From an uncultured Bacillota bacterium (GTDB lineage: Bacteria; Bacillota_I; Bacilli_A; RFN20; CAG-631), in contig CABUID010000004.1 in the NCBI GenBank assembly GCA_902491575.1, positions 1 through 64,000 on the forward strand: a stretch of DNA of 64,000 bases, in the 5' to 3' direction. Below the pieces are notes generated by a model. The model saw only the letters and a list, made by a program, of their open reading frames with translations, was not told the DNA's origin and searched no databases. Shown here piece after piece: positions 16,242 through 26,027 of the stretch; within the stretch, counting starts at the first letter, position 1, and each line of letters opens with the position of its first letter. Position numbers and translations under genes: made by a program.

Positions 16242-17459
16242 ATGGACATCAAAAAAGAGCAAAAATATTTACTGGATTTAATATCATTTTATTTATTTGA
16301 TGAACCTTTTGATATTTTATCTTATCCGGAAAAGGATCTTCATTTGCCTTATTTAAAAAGATTGATTAAAGAGCAAAAGATGGATGGATTAATTTTTTGT
16401 GCATTGGAAAAACTTCACCTAAAAAATGATTTATACTATTCTTTAAAAAACCGGTATATGCAACTTGTTATTTATTCAACAAATCAAGATAACGAATATC
16501 AACAAATCATCCAACTATTGGATAATCATCATATTCAATATGTTCCTTTAAAAGGAAGTTTCATGAAAAATTATTACCCTCATCATGAAAATCGCTTAAT
16601 GGGAGATATTGATATTTTGATTCCTTATGAAAAAAGGAAAGAAGTTCATCAACTACTACTTGAAAATGGTTATAGTGACGCAGAAGATGCACAACTAAGT
16701 TCACATCATGAAATCTTTACACATGGAGCTTATGGACATTTCGAAATTCATTTTCGTTTATTAGATGAAGAATGCTCAGCAAGGGATTATTTGGATAAAA
16801 TTGTATGGGATGAAACCTTTAATCATCAATTTACAAATGAATTTAATCTTGTCTATCAGCTTGCACATTATGCAAATCATTTCACCCATGGTGGTGCGTC
16901 TTTTAAATCATTCATCGATATTGCTTTACTTTTACAAAAAGAAAATATGAATGAAGAAAAACTTTATCATCTTTTAAAAGAGTCGAAACAAATTTCTTTT
17001 TACAATCATATTGCTCAATTAATTGAATATATTTTTCCTTTAAAAGTTTTGTGTTTTCAAAAAGATTTAAGCAATGAACAGCTCAATCAAATCATTGATT
17101 TTATCTTCCGCTGCGGAGATTTTGGTTTTGGAAAAGACAATGATTTTAATTATCAAAGAATTCTTTATGATTTTTCTAGTAAAAAGAAGATTACAAAAGC
17201 AAGTAAACTAAAATATATTATTTTACAAGTATGTATTCCTTATCGGAAATTTAAAGAAATCAGCAAAACGATTCGCTATTGTCCTATTTTATTACCTTTT
17301 GGATGGCTCGTTCGTTTAATTAAATATTCTTTTAAATATAAAGGTAAAGTAAAAGAAAAACTTAAAAACATTTCTAAAATATCGAATAAAGATATCGAGA
17401 AATACCAATTAATACATCATTTTTTAAATGAAGAAGGAGAAATAAACCATGAAAAATAA
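16242..17459 (+). CDS. Putative nucleotidyltransferase (NTP_transf_5 type)
   Basis: 405 residues. LKGSFMKNYYP followed by MGDIDILIPYEKR is the GS...DxD signature (Gly-Ser 105-106, Asp122, Asp124) of the DNA polymerase beta-like nucleotidyltransferase fold in PF14907-type proteins, commonly found near capsule or surface genes. The C-terminal half is helical with a basic tail. The reaction is unknown; transfer of a nucleotide to a small molecule, sugar or protein are all possible. It overlaps the DUF1292 gene by 11 nt, suggesting translational coupling. Confidence 0.7.
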   Translation: MDIKKEQKYLLDLISFYLFDEPFDILSYPEKDLHLPYLKRLIKEQKMDGLIFCALEKLHLKNDLYYSLKNRYMQLVIYSTNQDNEYQQIIQLLDNHHIQYVPLKGSFMKNYYPHHENRLMGDIDILIPYEKRKEVHQLLLENGYSDAEDAQLSSHHEIFTHGAYGHFEIHFRLLDEECSARDYLDKIVWDETFNHQFTNEFNLVYQLAHYANHFTHGGASFKSFIDIALLLQKENMNEEKLYHLLKESKQISFYNHIAQLIEYIFPLKVLCFQKDLSNEQLNQIIDFIFRCGDFGFGKDNDFNYQRILYDFSSKKKITKASKLKYIILQVCIPYRKFKEISKTIRYCPILLPFGWLVRLIKYSFKYKGKVKEKLKNISKISNKDIEKYQLIHHFLNEEGEINHEK

Positions 17460-17772
17460 TGAAGAAATGTCCCAAATAGAAAAACTACTAGATGAAAATA
17501 ATAATGATAATATCATTTTATTTAACGAAAATAATGTAGAAACAGAATTTGAGCAAATTGCTGTTATTCCATTAGAAGATTGTATTTATTTTATATTAAA
17601 GCCTGTACAACCCATCGAAGGAGTTCAAGAGGACGAAGCACTTGTATTTGTTCTTGAAGAAACAGAAGATGAAGATATGATTGTCATTTGTGATGATGAA
17701 GAAACGATAAATAAAGTATTTGAAGAGTATTATAGTTTATTAAAAGAAGAGGGTTTAATCGATTCATTTTAA
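17449..17772 (+). CDS. DUF1292-family small acidic protein
   Basis: 107 residues, strongly acidic, with the family pattern IAVIPLEDCIYFILKPV and later VFVLEETEDEDMIVICDDEE. Small DUF1292 proteins are widespread in Bacilli and have no established function. It starts inside the preceding nucleotidyltransferase gene behind AAGGAGA, and the pair may be expressed together. A cytoplasmic location is expected. Confidence 0.75.
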   Translation: MKNNEEMSQIEKLLDENNNDNIILFNENNVETEFEQIAVIPLEDCIYFILKPVQPIEGVQEDEALVFVLEETEDEDMIVICDDEETINKVFEEYYSLLKEEGLIDSF

Positions 17773-17838
17773 TATTATAAAATTTGTCCTTTATTTTAAT
17801 GAACTGGATGCACCTTCTAAAATAAAAGAATAAAAAAA

Positions 17839-17919
17839 AAACGAAATTATCTTTTTATAAATCATTTCGTTTATGCAATAATTAAAAACTAAGAAGAAAT
17901 CATCCTCTTTTTAGTTTTT
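17839..17919. terminator. Two back-to-back terminators
   Basis: AAACGAAAT/ATTTCGTTT (17839-17847 with 17864-17872) has its T run on the minus strand. AAAAACTAA/TTAGTTTTT (17884-17892 with 17911-17919) works on either strand. They separate the DUF1292 gene from the convergent membrane protein gene. Confidence 0.7.
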
Positions 17920-17925
17920 TTTATT

Positions 17926-18678
17926 TTAATTCATTTCAATGTCATTCAATGAATTGATTTTTCTTGTAGATAAATATAATGGCATAAAAAAGATGAAAAC
18001 CATCATAATTGTAATAATACTATTGACTAAAGCAGAAGGTGTTTTTAAGATGGATGCAACCACTGCACTATGAAAGTTTTCTCCAACCAATACTAAAAAT
18101 AAAGTTCGCAAGATAAATTCTAAAATCACATTCACCATTACGCCTATGGATGAAGATAGAATAACTAATCTTAATAGTTTTTGAATTTTATGACCGATTA
18201 AAAGTAAAACAAGAAAGAGAATTGAAAACACATACATTAGTATTGCAGACAATAAAAATAATAAAGGCTCTTTTAATAATTCAGGTTGTGTAAAATAAAG
18301 AAATAAAGAAAGGCTACCTATTATAAGAAATATAATGGATAATATTAAAGGTAAAATTTTATATTCTTTTTCTTTTTTTAAAAGTACTCTCAATAAACTG
18401 CCAACGATAAAACAAAAACAAAATTTAACGATAAATGTTCGAATAAAAGTAGTATAAGGGTATCCGTTGATAATATCGTATAAACCCATTCCTATAGAAC
18501 CAGATATTCCTCCGATAAGACCACCAAATAATAACGCTGCTAATATAGCGACAAAATTTCCTAGATGAATCATTCCGCCAATGGAAAAATTAATTTTAAT
18601 ATAAGTCGCCGCAAAAGTTAAAGATATAAATAAAGCTGTATAAACCATTTTTAATAATAATTTTCGAGTTTTTTTCAA
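17926..18678 (-). CDS. ECF transporter S component-like membrane protein
   Basis: 250 residues, mostly hydrophobic, about 6-7 membrane helices. The N-terminal layout (basic start, FISLTFAATYIKINFSIGGM, then HLGNFVAILAALLFGG and GSIGMGLYDIINGYPYTTF) is that of substrate-binding S subunits of energy-coupling-factor vitamin transporters. The shared ATPase/T module is not in the window. The vitamin is not predictable from the sequence. It is longer than the usual ~190 residues because of extra C-terminal helices. Confidence 0.7.
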   Translation of the reverse strand: MKKTRKLLLKMVYTALFISLTFAATYIKINFSIGGMIHLGNFVAILAALLFGGLIGGISGSIGMGLYDIINGYPYTTFIRTFIVKFCFCFIVGSLLRVLLKKEKEYKILPLILSIIFLIIGSLSLFLYFTQPELLKEPLLFLLSAILMYVFSILFLVLLLIGHKIQKLLRLVILSSSIGVMVNVILEFILRTLFLVLVGENFHSAVVASILKTPSALVNSIITIMMVFIFFMPLYLSTRKINSLNDIEMN

Positions 18679-18749
18679 ATCTTCACCTTCTAACTAAAAT
18701 TTTTACTTTATTATATTCTTTTAAAACTAAAAATAGAAACAAAAAATAA

Positions 18750-20108
18750 TTAAAGAATACCTTGCAAAATCATCGCTTCAGCAATTTTTTCAAAACCTGC
18801 TATATTGGCGCCTGCTAGTAAATCATTTTCTTTTAGATGATAACGGAGAATGGTTTGATGTACATTATCTAATATTCCTTCCATAATTGCTTTTAATTTT
18901 TCATCTACTTCTTCAAATGTCCAACTTAAACGCATTGAGTTTTGGCTCATTTCTAATGCAGATGTGGCTACACCACCCGCATTTGCTGCTTTTGCAGGTC
19001 CAAAAATCACATCATTTTGTATAAAATAATGTGCTGCGGATAAGGTAGAAGGCATATTGGCTCCTTCACAAACAGCAATAACTCCATTTTTTACTAATGC
19101 TTTGGCATCTTCTAATGTCAATTCATTTTGTGTTGCACAAGGTAACGCTATATCACAAGGAATACTCCAAACTGTTGGATTACCTAATTTACTTTCTACA
19201 TATTTTGCTGTTTTAACCGTTAAAAGATAATCTTTAATTCTTCCTCTTTGTAAGAGTTTGATTTGTTTTACTAATTCTAAATCAATTCCATTTTCATCAT
19301 AAATCCAACCATTAGAATCAGAAAGTGTTAATACTTTAGCGCCTAATTGAATAGCTTTTTCAGCTGCATAAATAGCAACATTTCCTGCACCAGAAATTAC
19401 GACACGTTTTCCTTTCATAGAATCATTTTTCAATGTCTTTAAAGCTTTTTCAGTAAAATAACATAAACCATATCCTGTAGCTTCTGTACGTACTAAAGAT
19501 CCACCAAAAGTAATATCTTTACCTGTTAAAACACCTGTATATTCATTTTTTATTTTCTTATATTGACCAAATAAATAACCAATTTCTCTTCTTCCTACAC
19601 CGATATCTCCTGCAGGGACATCACAATGATGACCAATATGTCGATATAATTCATTCATAAATGCCTGACAAAATCGCATAATCTCTTGATCACTTTTTCC
19701 TTTAGGATCAAAATCTGCGCCTCCTTTTGCACCTCCAATAGGAAGAGTAGTTAAAGAGTTTTTTAAGCATTGTTCCAAACCTAAAAATTTAATAATCGAT
19801 TCATTCACTGTAGGATGAAAACGTAATCCGCCTTTATAAGGACCTATAGCACTATTATATTGCACACGAAATCCTCTATTTACATGTACTTGATTAGAAT
19901 CATCCATCCAAGATACTCTAAACTGAATAAATCTTTCAGGCTCTAAAAATCTTTCTAAAAGATGTTGATGTTCATATTCTGGATGATACTTTAATAAAAT
20001 TTCTAAAGATTCTAAAATTTCCTGACACGCTTGTATATATTCTTTTTGATGTTCATTTTTTTTGCAAAATTCATCAAAAACCTTTTTTACATATTGATTA
20101 TTTAACAT
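18750..20108 (-). CDS. NADP-specific glutamate dehydrogenase
   Basis: 452 residues, the full length of the bacterial hexameric enzyme. It interconverts 2-oxoglutarate plus ammonia and glutamate. GPYKGGLRFHPTVNES and LPIGGAKGGADFDPKG hold the substrate and catalytic lysines, and PAGDIGVGRREIGYL follows. The dinucleotide fold SGAGNVAIYAAEKA followed by LTLSDSNGW fits NADP preference. The ribosome site AAGGAGGTTT is just upstream. It probably assimilates ammonium in this organism. It is transcribed as a single gene. Confidence 0.96.
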   Translation of the reverse strand: MLNNQYVKKVFDEFCKKNEHQKEYIQACQEILESLEILLKYHPEYEHQHLLERFLEPERFIQFRVSWMDDSNQVHVNRGFRVQYNSAIGPYKGGLRFHPTVNESIIKFLGLEQCLKNSLTTLPIGGAKGGADFDPKGKSDQEIMRFCQAFMNELYRHIGHHCDVPAGDIGVGRREIGYLFGQYKKIKNEYTGVLTGKDITFGGSLVRTEATGYGLCYFTEKALKTLKNDSMKGKRVVISGAGNVAIYAAEKAIQLGAKVLTLSDSNGWIYDENGIDLELVKQIKLLQRGRIKDYLLTVKTAKYVESKLGNPTVWSIPCDIALPCATQNELTLEDAKALVKNGVIAVCEGANMPSTLSAAHYFIQNDVIFGPAKAANAGGVATSALEMSQNSMRLSWTFEEVDEKLKAIMEGILDNVHQTILRYHLKENDLLAGANIAGFEKIAEAMILQGIL

Positions 20109-20204
20109 TTTTAAACCTCCTTAATATTAATATTGTACATGATTTATTATTATATTTTAAGTTTTTTTTTATTTTCATAAAATACTGTTATTATTTAAAC
20201 AAAA

Positions 20205-21221
20205 TTAAATAATAGAATTAAATATTTCTTTTAATTTAGTTTGCTGACCAATATTACTTGAGTTTAATTCATCAAATGATTCTTCCAAAATCATATTGTT
20301 TGGCTTTTTTATTAACATTTTAATTTTCATAGAAATTTCTTGTATACTTTTCACATCGAAAATTATATAAGATGGTTTTAAATTTTTAAAAAGATCTTTA
20401 CATCCTGTATTATTTGACATTAACAAACTACATCCTGAGTAAAATGCTTCTATTAATGCAATGCCAAATGATTCAAACGTACTGTTTTGAATGTAAATAT
20501 TTGATTCATTTAAATTTGCAATAAACTCATTGTGTGAGATTTGACCCATCCATTTTACAAAATTATATGTTTTAATTTCTTTATCTTTATTACCATTTGA
20601 ACCAAAAACACGATATTCAATATTAAATCCTTCTTGAATTAATTTTTCAATTGCTTTCGCTACAAATAAATTATTTTTTATATCACTACCTCCGCCTGCA
20701 GATGAAATAATAATTCTTTCATTGTCCTTATAATGAATTTTATTTTCTATTTTTTTTAAATTAATGGTATGATAAATATAATCAAATTTATTTGCATAAA
20801 TTGCATAATTTTCTTTCATAAATTCAGAAAAAAATTTTGAAACACAAATGATTTTAGTTGATTTTTTTAAAATATAATTATCATATTTTTTTGCAGCTTT
20901 TGCAATCTCAATTGGCATGTCATTCCATTGCGCTTCAAGTGATGGACATCCATGCATCAAGTAAATAATAGGCTTTCTTAATATTTTTGCGCATCTAAAG
21001 GCGAAAAAATTTATTCTAGATTTTGAACAAACAAATAAAGCATCACAATTAATTATTTTAAAGAAACAATCTATAACTCTTTTTAAAAGATTTTTATTTT
21101 TACTTTTTTTAACAATAAAGTTTGAATTTAAATTATTAAAAATTATTCTATTCGCATTAGCTGGTCCTGTATTCGATTCAAAATCACCTAACATATAAAT
21201 TTTTTTCATTTTGGTTTTCAT
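20205..21221 (-). CDS. Glycosyltransferase family 4
   Basis: 338 residues, GT-B fold. The donor-binding half carries ISSAGGGSDIKNNLFVAKAI and the diagnostic FESFGIALIEAFYSGC, where EAFYSG replaces the classic E-A-x-A-x-G. No signal or membrane segment; it acts on the inner face of the membrane. It is the last gene of the capsule locus and sits 38 nt after the flippase, so the two probably form one transcript. The sugar specificity cannot be told. Confidence 0.85.
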   Translation of the reverse strand: MKTKMKKIYMLGDFESNTGPANANRIIFNNLNSNFIVKKSKNKNLLKRVIDCFFKIINCDALFVCSKSRINFFAFRCAKILRKPIIYLMHGCPSLEAQWNDMPIEIAKAAKKYDNYILKKSTKIICVSKFFSEFMKENYAIYANKFDYIYHTINLKKIENKIHYKDNERIIISSAGGGSDIKNNLFVAKAIEKLIQEGFNIEYRVFGSNGNKDKEIKTYNFVKWMGQISHNEFIANLNESNIYIQNSTFESFGIALIEAFYSGCSLLMSNNTGCKDLFKNLKPSYIIFDVKSIQEISMKIKMLIKKPNNMILEESFDELNSSNIGQQTKLKEIFNSII

Positions 21222-21259
21222 CTCCTCAACATTTTATTTTAAAAATTAATATAATTTTT

Positions 21260-22762
21260 TCATTTTTTAATAAATGTTATATAAAAGTTATGAATATTTT
21301 CTCTGTTAAGGATGAATTCAATAACTGCAACGATGACGAGTGAAATGCCAGTAACTTCTAATGCATTTATTATCCATCCACCATAACTAGTTGTTGAAAT
21401 AGTCATCCAACTTGTCGATAGAACAATTAAAAAAATAATAATTATATCTACAAAACATTGTTTTAAAAACAATGTAAATTTTCTATTTAAGATGTTTTTA
21501 TGCAAATAAATTGTTTCATAAATTACAAAGAATACAGTAGAAACGATAGTTCCAATTGCAACACCCACTAAACCATAATTAAAAACTAATACCACTGAAA
21601 TTAAAACATTTAAAATTGTTTCTATTAATGATGCTTTTTGTGTTTGTTTATAATGTCCTGCTGCTTTTATTAATGTAAAATATCCATTTCGAATCAAATT
21701 CATAAAACCTGCTATTATGATTAAAATTGCAAATAAAGGAACATTATAATTTGCATCTTCAATTCCATTTGTATAAATTAATACAAATGGAACAATTAAA
21801 ATACCAGTAATTGTAAATAGCATTACTCCTATTGTGTGCAAAAACCATTCAAAAGTATTAAAAGTAGAATTTAAATAGTTCATTTCTTTTTTGGCAATGA
21901 TATTACCAAATGTAGCTAAAAAACCATTAGTTAATGAGTTAATCATTGTTTTTATACTATTCACTACTAAAAAATAAATATTATATATTGCTACATTTGC
22001 AAGTGAAGATAAACATGTCAACACAATAACATCGGTATTTTCATACACCATATAAGATATATGTTGAATAATTCCATTGCTTTTTTGAGGTAAACACGCA
22101 AAATCTGGTTTAATTTTTTTATCTAATTTATAATGTTTTCTTACATATAATGCCATCAAAAGAGGTCTAAAAAGATAAATAATAGATGTCGATAACTTAA
22201 CCAATTGAATATTACATCCATTAATCATTAATAACACACATAATAAAGTATTTATTAATAATGTAAGACCATTTATTATATATTGAATATAAGATTTTTG
22301 ATCTGCATTGATAAGAATTTGATAGCTTATACCTAAAAAATATTGAGAAAACTGAGAAATGCACATTGCTAAAATTAAAGAAACAGTAAACCAAAGGTCA
22401 AATTCATTAGCAACAATATTCGGATAAACAAAAATCAATATAACAACATATGCCACTAATATATAACTTACAACTCTAAAATATTTTTTAGCTGTAAAAT
22501 AGATTCTAGATACTTCATTAGTATTGTCATCTGCTAATGGCTTGTATAATGCAGAAGAAACTACTGCTCCTATTCCTAAGTCACATATATTAATAAAAGA
22601 TAAAAATTGAGTAATGGATGAAACTAATCCATAAACACTAGAACCATAATAACGCAAAAAAAACTTAGGCAATATAAATCCACTAATTATTAATATAACT
22701 TGATAAGTTAATCCAAATATGGAACTTAATTTTAATTTTTTGATTCTATCATTACTTTGCAT
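21260..22762 (-). CDS. Wzx-type oligosaccharide flippase
   Basis: About 500 residues with some 14 hydrophobic helices, of the MOP/polysaccharide transport superfamily. It translocates the lipid-linked repeat unit across the membrane. The N-terminus SSIFGLTYQVILIISGFILP followed by FFLRYYGSSVYGLVSSITQF is typical. ATG 22762 is taken as start (AAGTGGTG upstream) in preference to the two GTG codons before it. A terminator-like hairpin lies upstream, so it may have its own promoter within 22775-22955, where I could not fix clear hexamers. Confidence 0.9.
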   Translation of the reverse strand: MQSNDRIKKLKLSSIFGLTYQVILIISGFILPKFFLRYYGSSVYGLVSSITQFLSFINICDLGIGAVVSSALYKPLADDNTNEVSRIYFTAKKYFRVVSYILVAYVVILIFVYPNIVANEFDLWFTVSLILAMCISQFSQYFLGISYQILINADQKSYIQYIINGLTLLINTLLCVLLMINGCNIQLVKLSTSIIYLFRPLLMALYVRKHYKLDKKIKPDFACLPQKSNGIIQHISYMVYENTDVIVLTCLSSLANVAIYNIYFLVVNSIKTMINSLTNGFLATFGNIIAKKEMNYLNSTFNTFEWFLHTIGVMLFTITGILIVPFVLIYTNGIEDANYNVPLFAILIIIAGFMNLIRNGYFTLIKAAGHYKQTQKASLIETILNVLISVVLVFNYGLVGVAIGTIVSTVFFVIYETIYLHKNILNRKFTLFLKQCFVDIIIIFLIVLSTSWMTISTTSYGGWIINALEVTGISLVIVAVIEFILNRENIHNFYITFIKK

Positions 22763-22774
22763 TTTTTTCACCAC

Positions 22775-23104
22775 TTAAAATTTTCACAAAATACAATCTA
22801 AATATCGATATTTTATTTCATCTAAAGAATTATTTTGATTACTGTATTTAATTTATCAACTTTTGAAATAAATCCTTTAAAAACAATAGCCTTATCTGAA
22901 ATAGTCAGTATAAAAATTTTAATCTCTTTCATATTATTCTATTTACTGAGTAGTATAATATAAAAAGAAAAAGTCGAAAGAAATAAAAGATGATTCAACT
23001 TTTACGATTTTTATACCACATTTTTATTATATCATATTAGCCAAAAATATAAACACATGATTAAACTGTTATGTTCTTTCAAAAAATTCTTACATCATCT
23101 TTTT
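22775..23104. other. Capsule-locus gap between wzy and wzx
   Basis: 330 bases without a gene. They contain a minus-strand terminator (22955-23003) and AT-rich DNA before wzx. TATAAT-like strings occur on both strands around 22950, but no promoter can be assigned with confidence. Confidence 0.5.
22955..23003 (-). terminator. Terminator after wzy
   Basis: On the minus strand AAAAGTTGAA (23003-22994) pairs with TTCGACTTTT (22978-22969) with one G.U pair, and a T-rich run follows. It splits the wzx-GT4 pair from the long biosynthetic transcript. Confidence 0.6.
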
Positions 23105-24244
23105 TCATAATTGCTTTTTTAATTCAATAGAATATTTACAGGCAATGCTTAATATAATTATAACTAAAAATCCATTTATTGTAGATTCTGTTAAACCATT
23201 TATAAGAAGTATACACAACGCAATAAATATAATCTTATGTCTATTGTCTTTAAAATCCAAATTTTTTATAGTTTTAAAAAATAAAATAGCAAAAAGCACT
23301 AAAGCGATAATTCCTCCTTCCATAAGAATTTCTAGAATGAAATTATGCGCTTCATAAATAGTTTGTTTTACTCCCCATGTATTAACATAAGATAACTCAA
23401 CGCCTCGACCAGCACCAATAAACCAGTTATCCTTAATTAATTCTTCAGCAAGTTTCCAAATAGTTGTTCTTGAAGTTAATGTAGCATCTTTTCCTATAAA
23501 ATTAGTAAATTTTTGCCAAAATTCTGTAAGCAAAAAAGAGTCCATAAATAAAAGAAATAAAGCATAAACTGTAAAAATAATTCCTAAATATAAACCTTTT
23601 TTAGGTTTAAACTTAATACTTAAAAGTAATAATAGTATTGTACATGAAGCAACAACTATTCCTGTTCCACTTGAGCCAATAAAAATAGTTAGTAAACTAC
23701 TGATTACGACTATCACTGCAAATTTGCTTAATTTACCATATTTTTCAAATGAATTAATAATTACTAAAAATAAGCCTGGAATTAAAAATATACCTAACGC
23801 ATTTTTTCCACCGATAAAATATTCAGTATTCACTGAATTTCTATTTATCAACATAACCAAAAAATTGATAACTAATGTGGCAATAATAATAATAAAAACC
23901 GCGCTTAACATGTCATCATAATAATCTGTTTGAAGCAAAGTAAATATTAAAACAGAAGCGACAATAACTGTAATAATACCAGGACTAATACCATTATTAA
24001 ATATGCTACTAAAAAGAATTATAAACTGGTATATGCCAAAAATTCCTATCGACCAATTTAATTTTATTTTCGTTGCTTTCATAATTAATAATATTAAAAG
24101 TATAGCTACCGATATGATTTGCCATGCCTGATAGATATTTGAACTTATTATATTTTTAATTCCTGAAAGACTTAAAAAAGGTATAATCAAAAAAATAAAT
24201 AATAATATTATGAAATAATTACTTTTTCTTTTTACTTTTTCCAT
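23105..24244 (-). CDS. Wzy-type O-antigen/capsule polymerase
   Basis: About 379 residues with some ten membrane helices and a large extracytoplasmic loop near residues 230-300 containing GAGRGVELSYVNTWG and IYEAHNFILEILMEGG, the typical O-antigen ligase/polymerase (Wzy_C) region. It joins repeat units on the outer face of the membrane. ATG 24244 lies 2 nt after the preceding stop, and AAAGG upstream favours it over TTG 24250. Low sequence conservation is normal for Wzy. Confidence 0.8.
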   Translation of the reverse strand: MEKVKRKSNYFIILLFIFLIIPFLSLSGIKNIISSNIYQAWQIISVAILLILLIMKATKIKLNWSIGIFGIYQFIILFSSIFNNGISPGIITVIVASVLIFTLLQTDYYDDMLSAVFIIIIATLVINFLVMLINRNSVNTEYFIGGKNALGIFLIPGLFLVIINSFEKYGKLSKFAVIVVISSLLTIFIGSSGTGIVVASCTILLLLLSIKFKPKKGLYLGIIFTVYALFLLFMDSFLLTEFWQKFTNFIGKDATLTSRTTIWKLAEELIKDNWFIGAGRGVELSYVNTWGVKQTIYEAHNFILEILMEGGIIALVLFAILFFKTIKNLDFKDNRHKIIFIALCILLINGLTESTINGFLVIIILSIACKYSIELKKQL

Positions 24245-24246
24245 AA

Positions 24247-25143
24247 TCAATTACCTTTAGTCCTTTTTTTCAATTTTGTTTTCATAACTTGTCTTATTCT
24301 AAAATACCCTATCCCAAGGATAAAATATATTTGATTAATATTTAATAAACTAGCTGACTCCCTTATTTTTAACCCTTTGAGTTTTGAAACATAATAAAAT
24401 TCACCACATTTGTTTAAGGAAGGAAAAAACGAGTGAGTTTCCAAAAATAATTTAGAACAATAAATAAATCCTAAAAAATTATTTGCATAAGTATTTTCAT
24501 TAGTTTGTTTAGTTAATCCATCTTCTTTATATTCACATATATAAATTACTTCATTATACCATCTTATCTTAAGTCCATCTTTTGCAATACGATCCCAAAC
24601 AGCAGATTCTCTTATAAAGTTTTCATTTTCAAATTCAGGAAACGGATATTGTTTTAATACATCTGTTTTGTATATCTCTGCTTTATCCCCAAGTAAATTA
24701 TATTTTTTCCTTTCCAAATTTGTGGCATCAATGAAATATGATTGCGGTGAACCTCCAATTGTAGTATTCCCGTCAGCCTTTAACCCTGCAACTCCAGCAA
24801 ATCCTTCCAATCCAGAAATATCTAAAATCCATTCATGAACTTTTTCCACAGCATTTTCTGTAAGTTGATCGTCGCTATCAAGAATTAATAAATAATCATA
24901 ATTTGCTAATGAGACAGCTCTATTTACTGCGCGATGTTTTCCGCCATTTTTTTGTTTTTCATAAATAATAGAAAAATTATGTTCTTCTTTTAACCATTGT
25001 TTTACAATAGTTTCTGTTTCATCTGTCGACCCATCATCAATAATTATCCATTCAAAGTCTAGCAACGTCTGCTTTTTTAATGATTGATATGCTTTAGACA
25101 AAATATATGCCCTATTATATGTTGGCGTCACTATAGTAATCAT
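24247..25143 (-). CDS. Glycosyltransferase family 2
   Basis: 298 residues, GT-A fold. TIVTPTYNRAYILSKAYQSL and WIIIDDGSTDETE are the nucleotide-sugar binding start, and LLILDSDDQLTENA gives the metal-binding DxD. The C-terminus holds basic and aromatic segments for acceptor binding. It adds one sugar to the repeat unit. It is tightly packed with wzy downstream. Confidence 0.9.
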   Translation of the reverse strand: MITIVTPTYNRAYILSKAYQSLKKQTLLDFEWIIIDDGSTDETETIVKQWLKEEHNFSIIYEKQKNGGKHRAVNRAVSLANYDYLLILDSDDQLTENAVEKVHEWILDISGLEGFAGVAGLKADGNTTIGGSPQSYFIDATNLERKKYNLLGDKAEIYKTDVLKQYPFPEFENENFIRESAVWDRIAKDGLKIRWYNEVIYICEYKEDGLTKQTNENTYANNFLGFIYCSKLFLETHSFFPSLNKCGEFYYVSKLKGLKIRESASLLNINQIYFILGIGYFRIRQVMKTKLKKRTKGN

Positions 25144-25229
25144 ATCTTTTTACCTTACTTTCTATTTAAACCATAATAAATTTTTTTTGAACTGTTTATT
25201 ACAAATATAGTTTGTTTTTTCTATGGTTT

Positions 25230-26027
25230 TCATATATTTATCCCCTTTGATTTTTTTAAATATTTCATTTTCCCTGCTTTCATTAACTTAATAGCTTTTA
25301 TTGTCGATATATTTTCTTTATATAAACTTCTTTTTCTTATTGCCCATTGACATATTAATAAAATAGTAAATGGTGTTTTCATTGCCGCAAATGATGCTCC
25401 CTTACCAATGAAATATTTTTCATTTCTCTTTGTAAACCAAGTTGAATCTCCTATATGCAAATCAGCAATTTCTTTTGGAATATAAAAAATTTTTAACTTT
25501 TTACGCAAGCATTGGAATAACAAAGCATTTTCTTCTCCCATCATAAATTCTGTTCCTGCACCAATAACTTCATCAAATTGTATATTTTTTTCTACAAAAC
25601 TAGTTCTTTTAAATGCAAGTTCTACCGATGCCATTTTCATTGAATTTAAATATTTTATTCTTTTTGCCTTTGTTGAATAATCTTTAAACTTTTTTTCTAT
25701 TCCACATACTTGAAAACCTATAATATCCACATTAAATTTTGAAAAAGCTGTTAAAACTATATTTACATAATTACTTCGATATTCCATATCATCATCCGCA
25801 AGCATACAAATATCTGCAGTAGCATTGCGAATTGCCATGTTTCTACTTTTACTTAATCCTCTTTCAGTTGTATCTATCCACAAAATAGTATGGTTATTAT
25901 ATTTAATTGATTCAATTTTTTCTTTATTGCATTGATTGATTACTACCGCATCAGATGAGATTTTCATTTTTTTTAGCAGCGAATGATCTATTTGATTCAT
26001 CGTTGAAATAAGAAGTTGTAAAGTCAT
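25230..26027 (-). CDS. Glycosyltransferase family 2 (divergent)
   Basis: 265 residues. The start lacks the usual PTYN but has LQLLISTMNQIDHSLL, then TTERGLSKSRNMAIRNA and the metal-binding LADDDMEY. GTEFMMGEENALLFQC is the acceptor/catalytic region with a probable base at E-E. It overlaps the upstream GT4 gene by 4 nt, so it is translationally coupled. The sugar is unknown. Confidence 0.82.
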   Translation of the reverse strand: MTLQLLISTMNQIDHSLLKKMKISSDAVVINQCNKEKIESIKYNNHTILWIDTTERGLSKSRNMAIRNATADICMLADDDMEYRSNYVNIVLTAFSKFNVDIIGFQVCGIEKKFKDYSTKAKRIKYLNSMKMASVELAFKRTSFVEKNIQFDEVIGAGTEFMMGEENALLFQCLRKKLKIFYIPKEIADLHIGDSTWFTKRNEKYFIGKGASFAAMKTPFTILLICQWAIRKRSLYKENISTIKAIKLMKAGKMKYLKKSKGINI

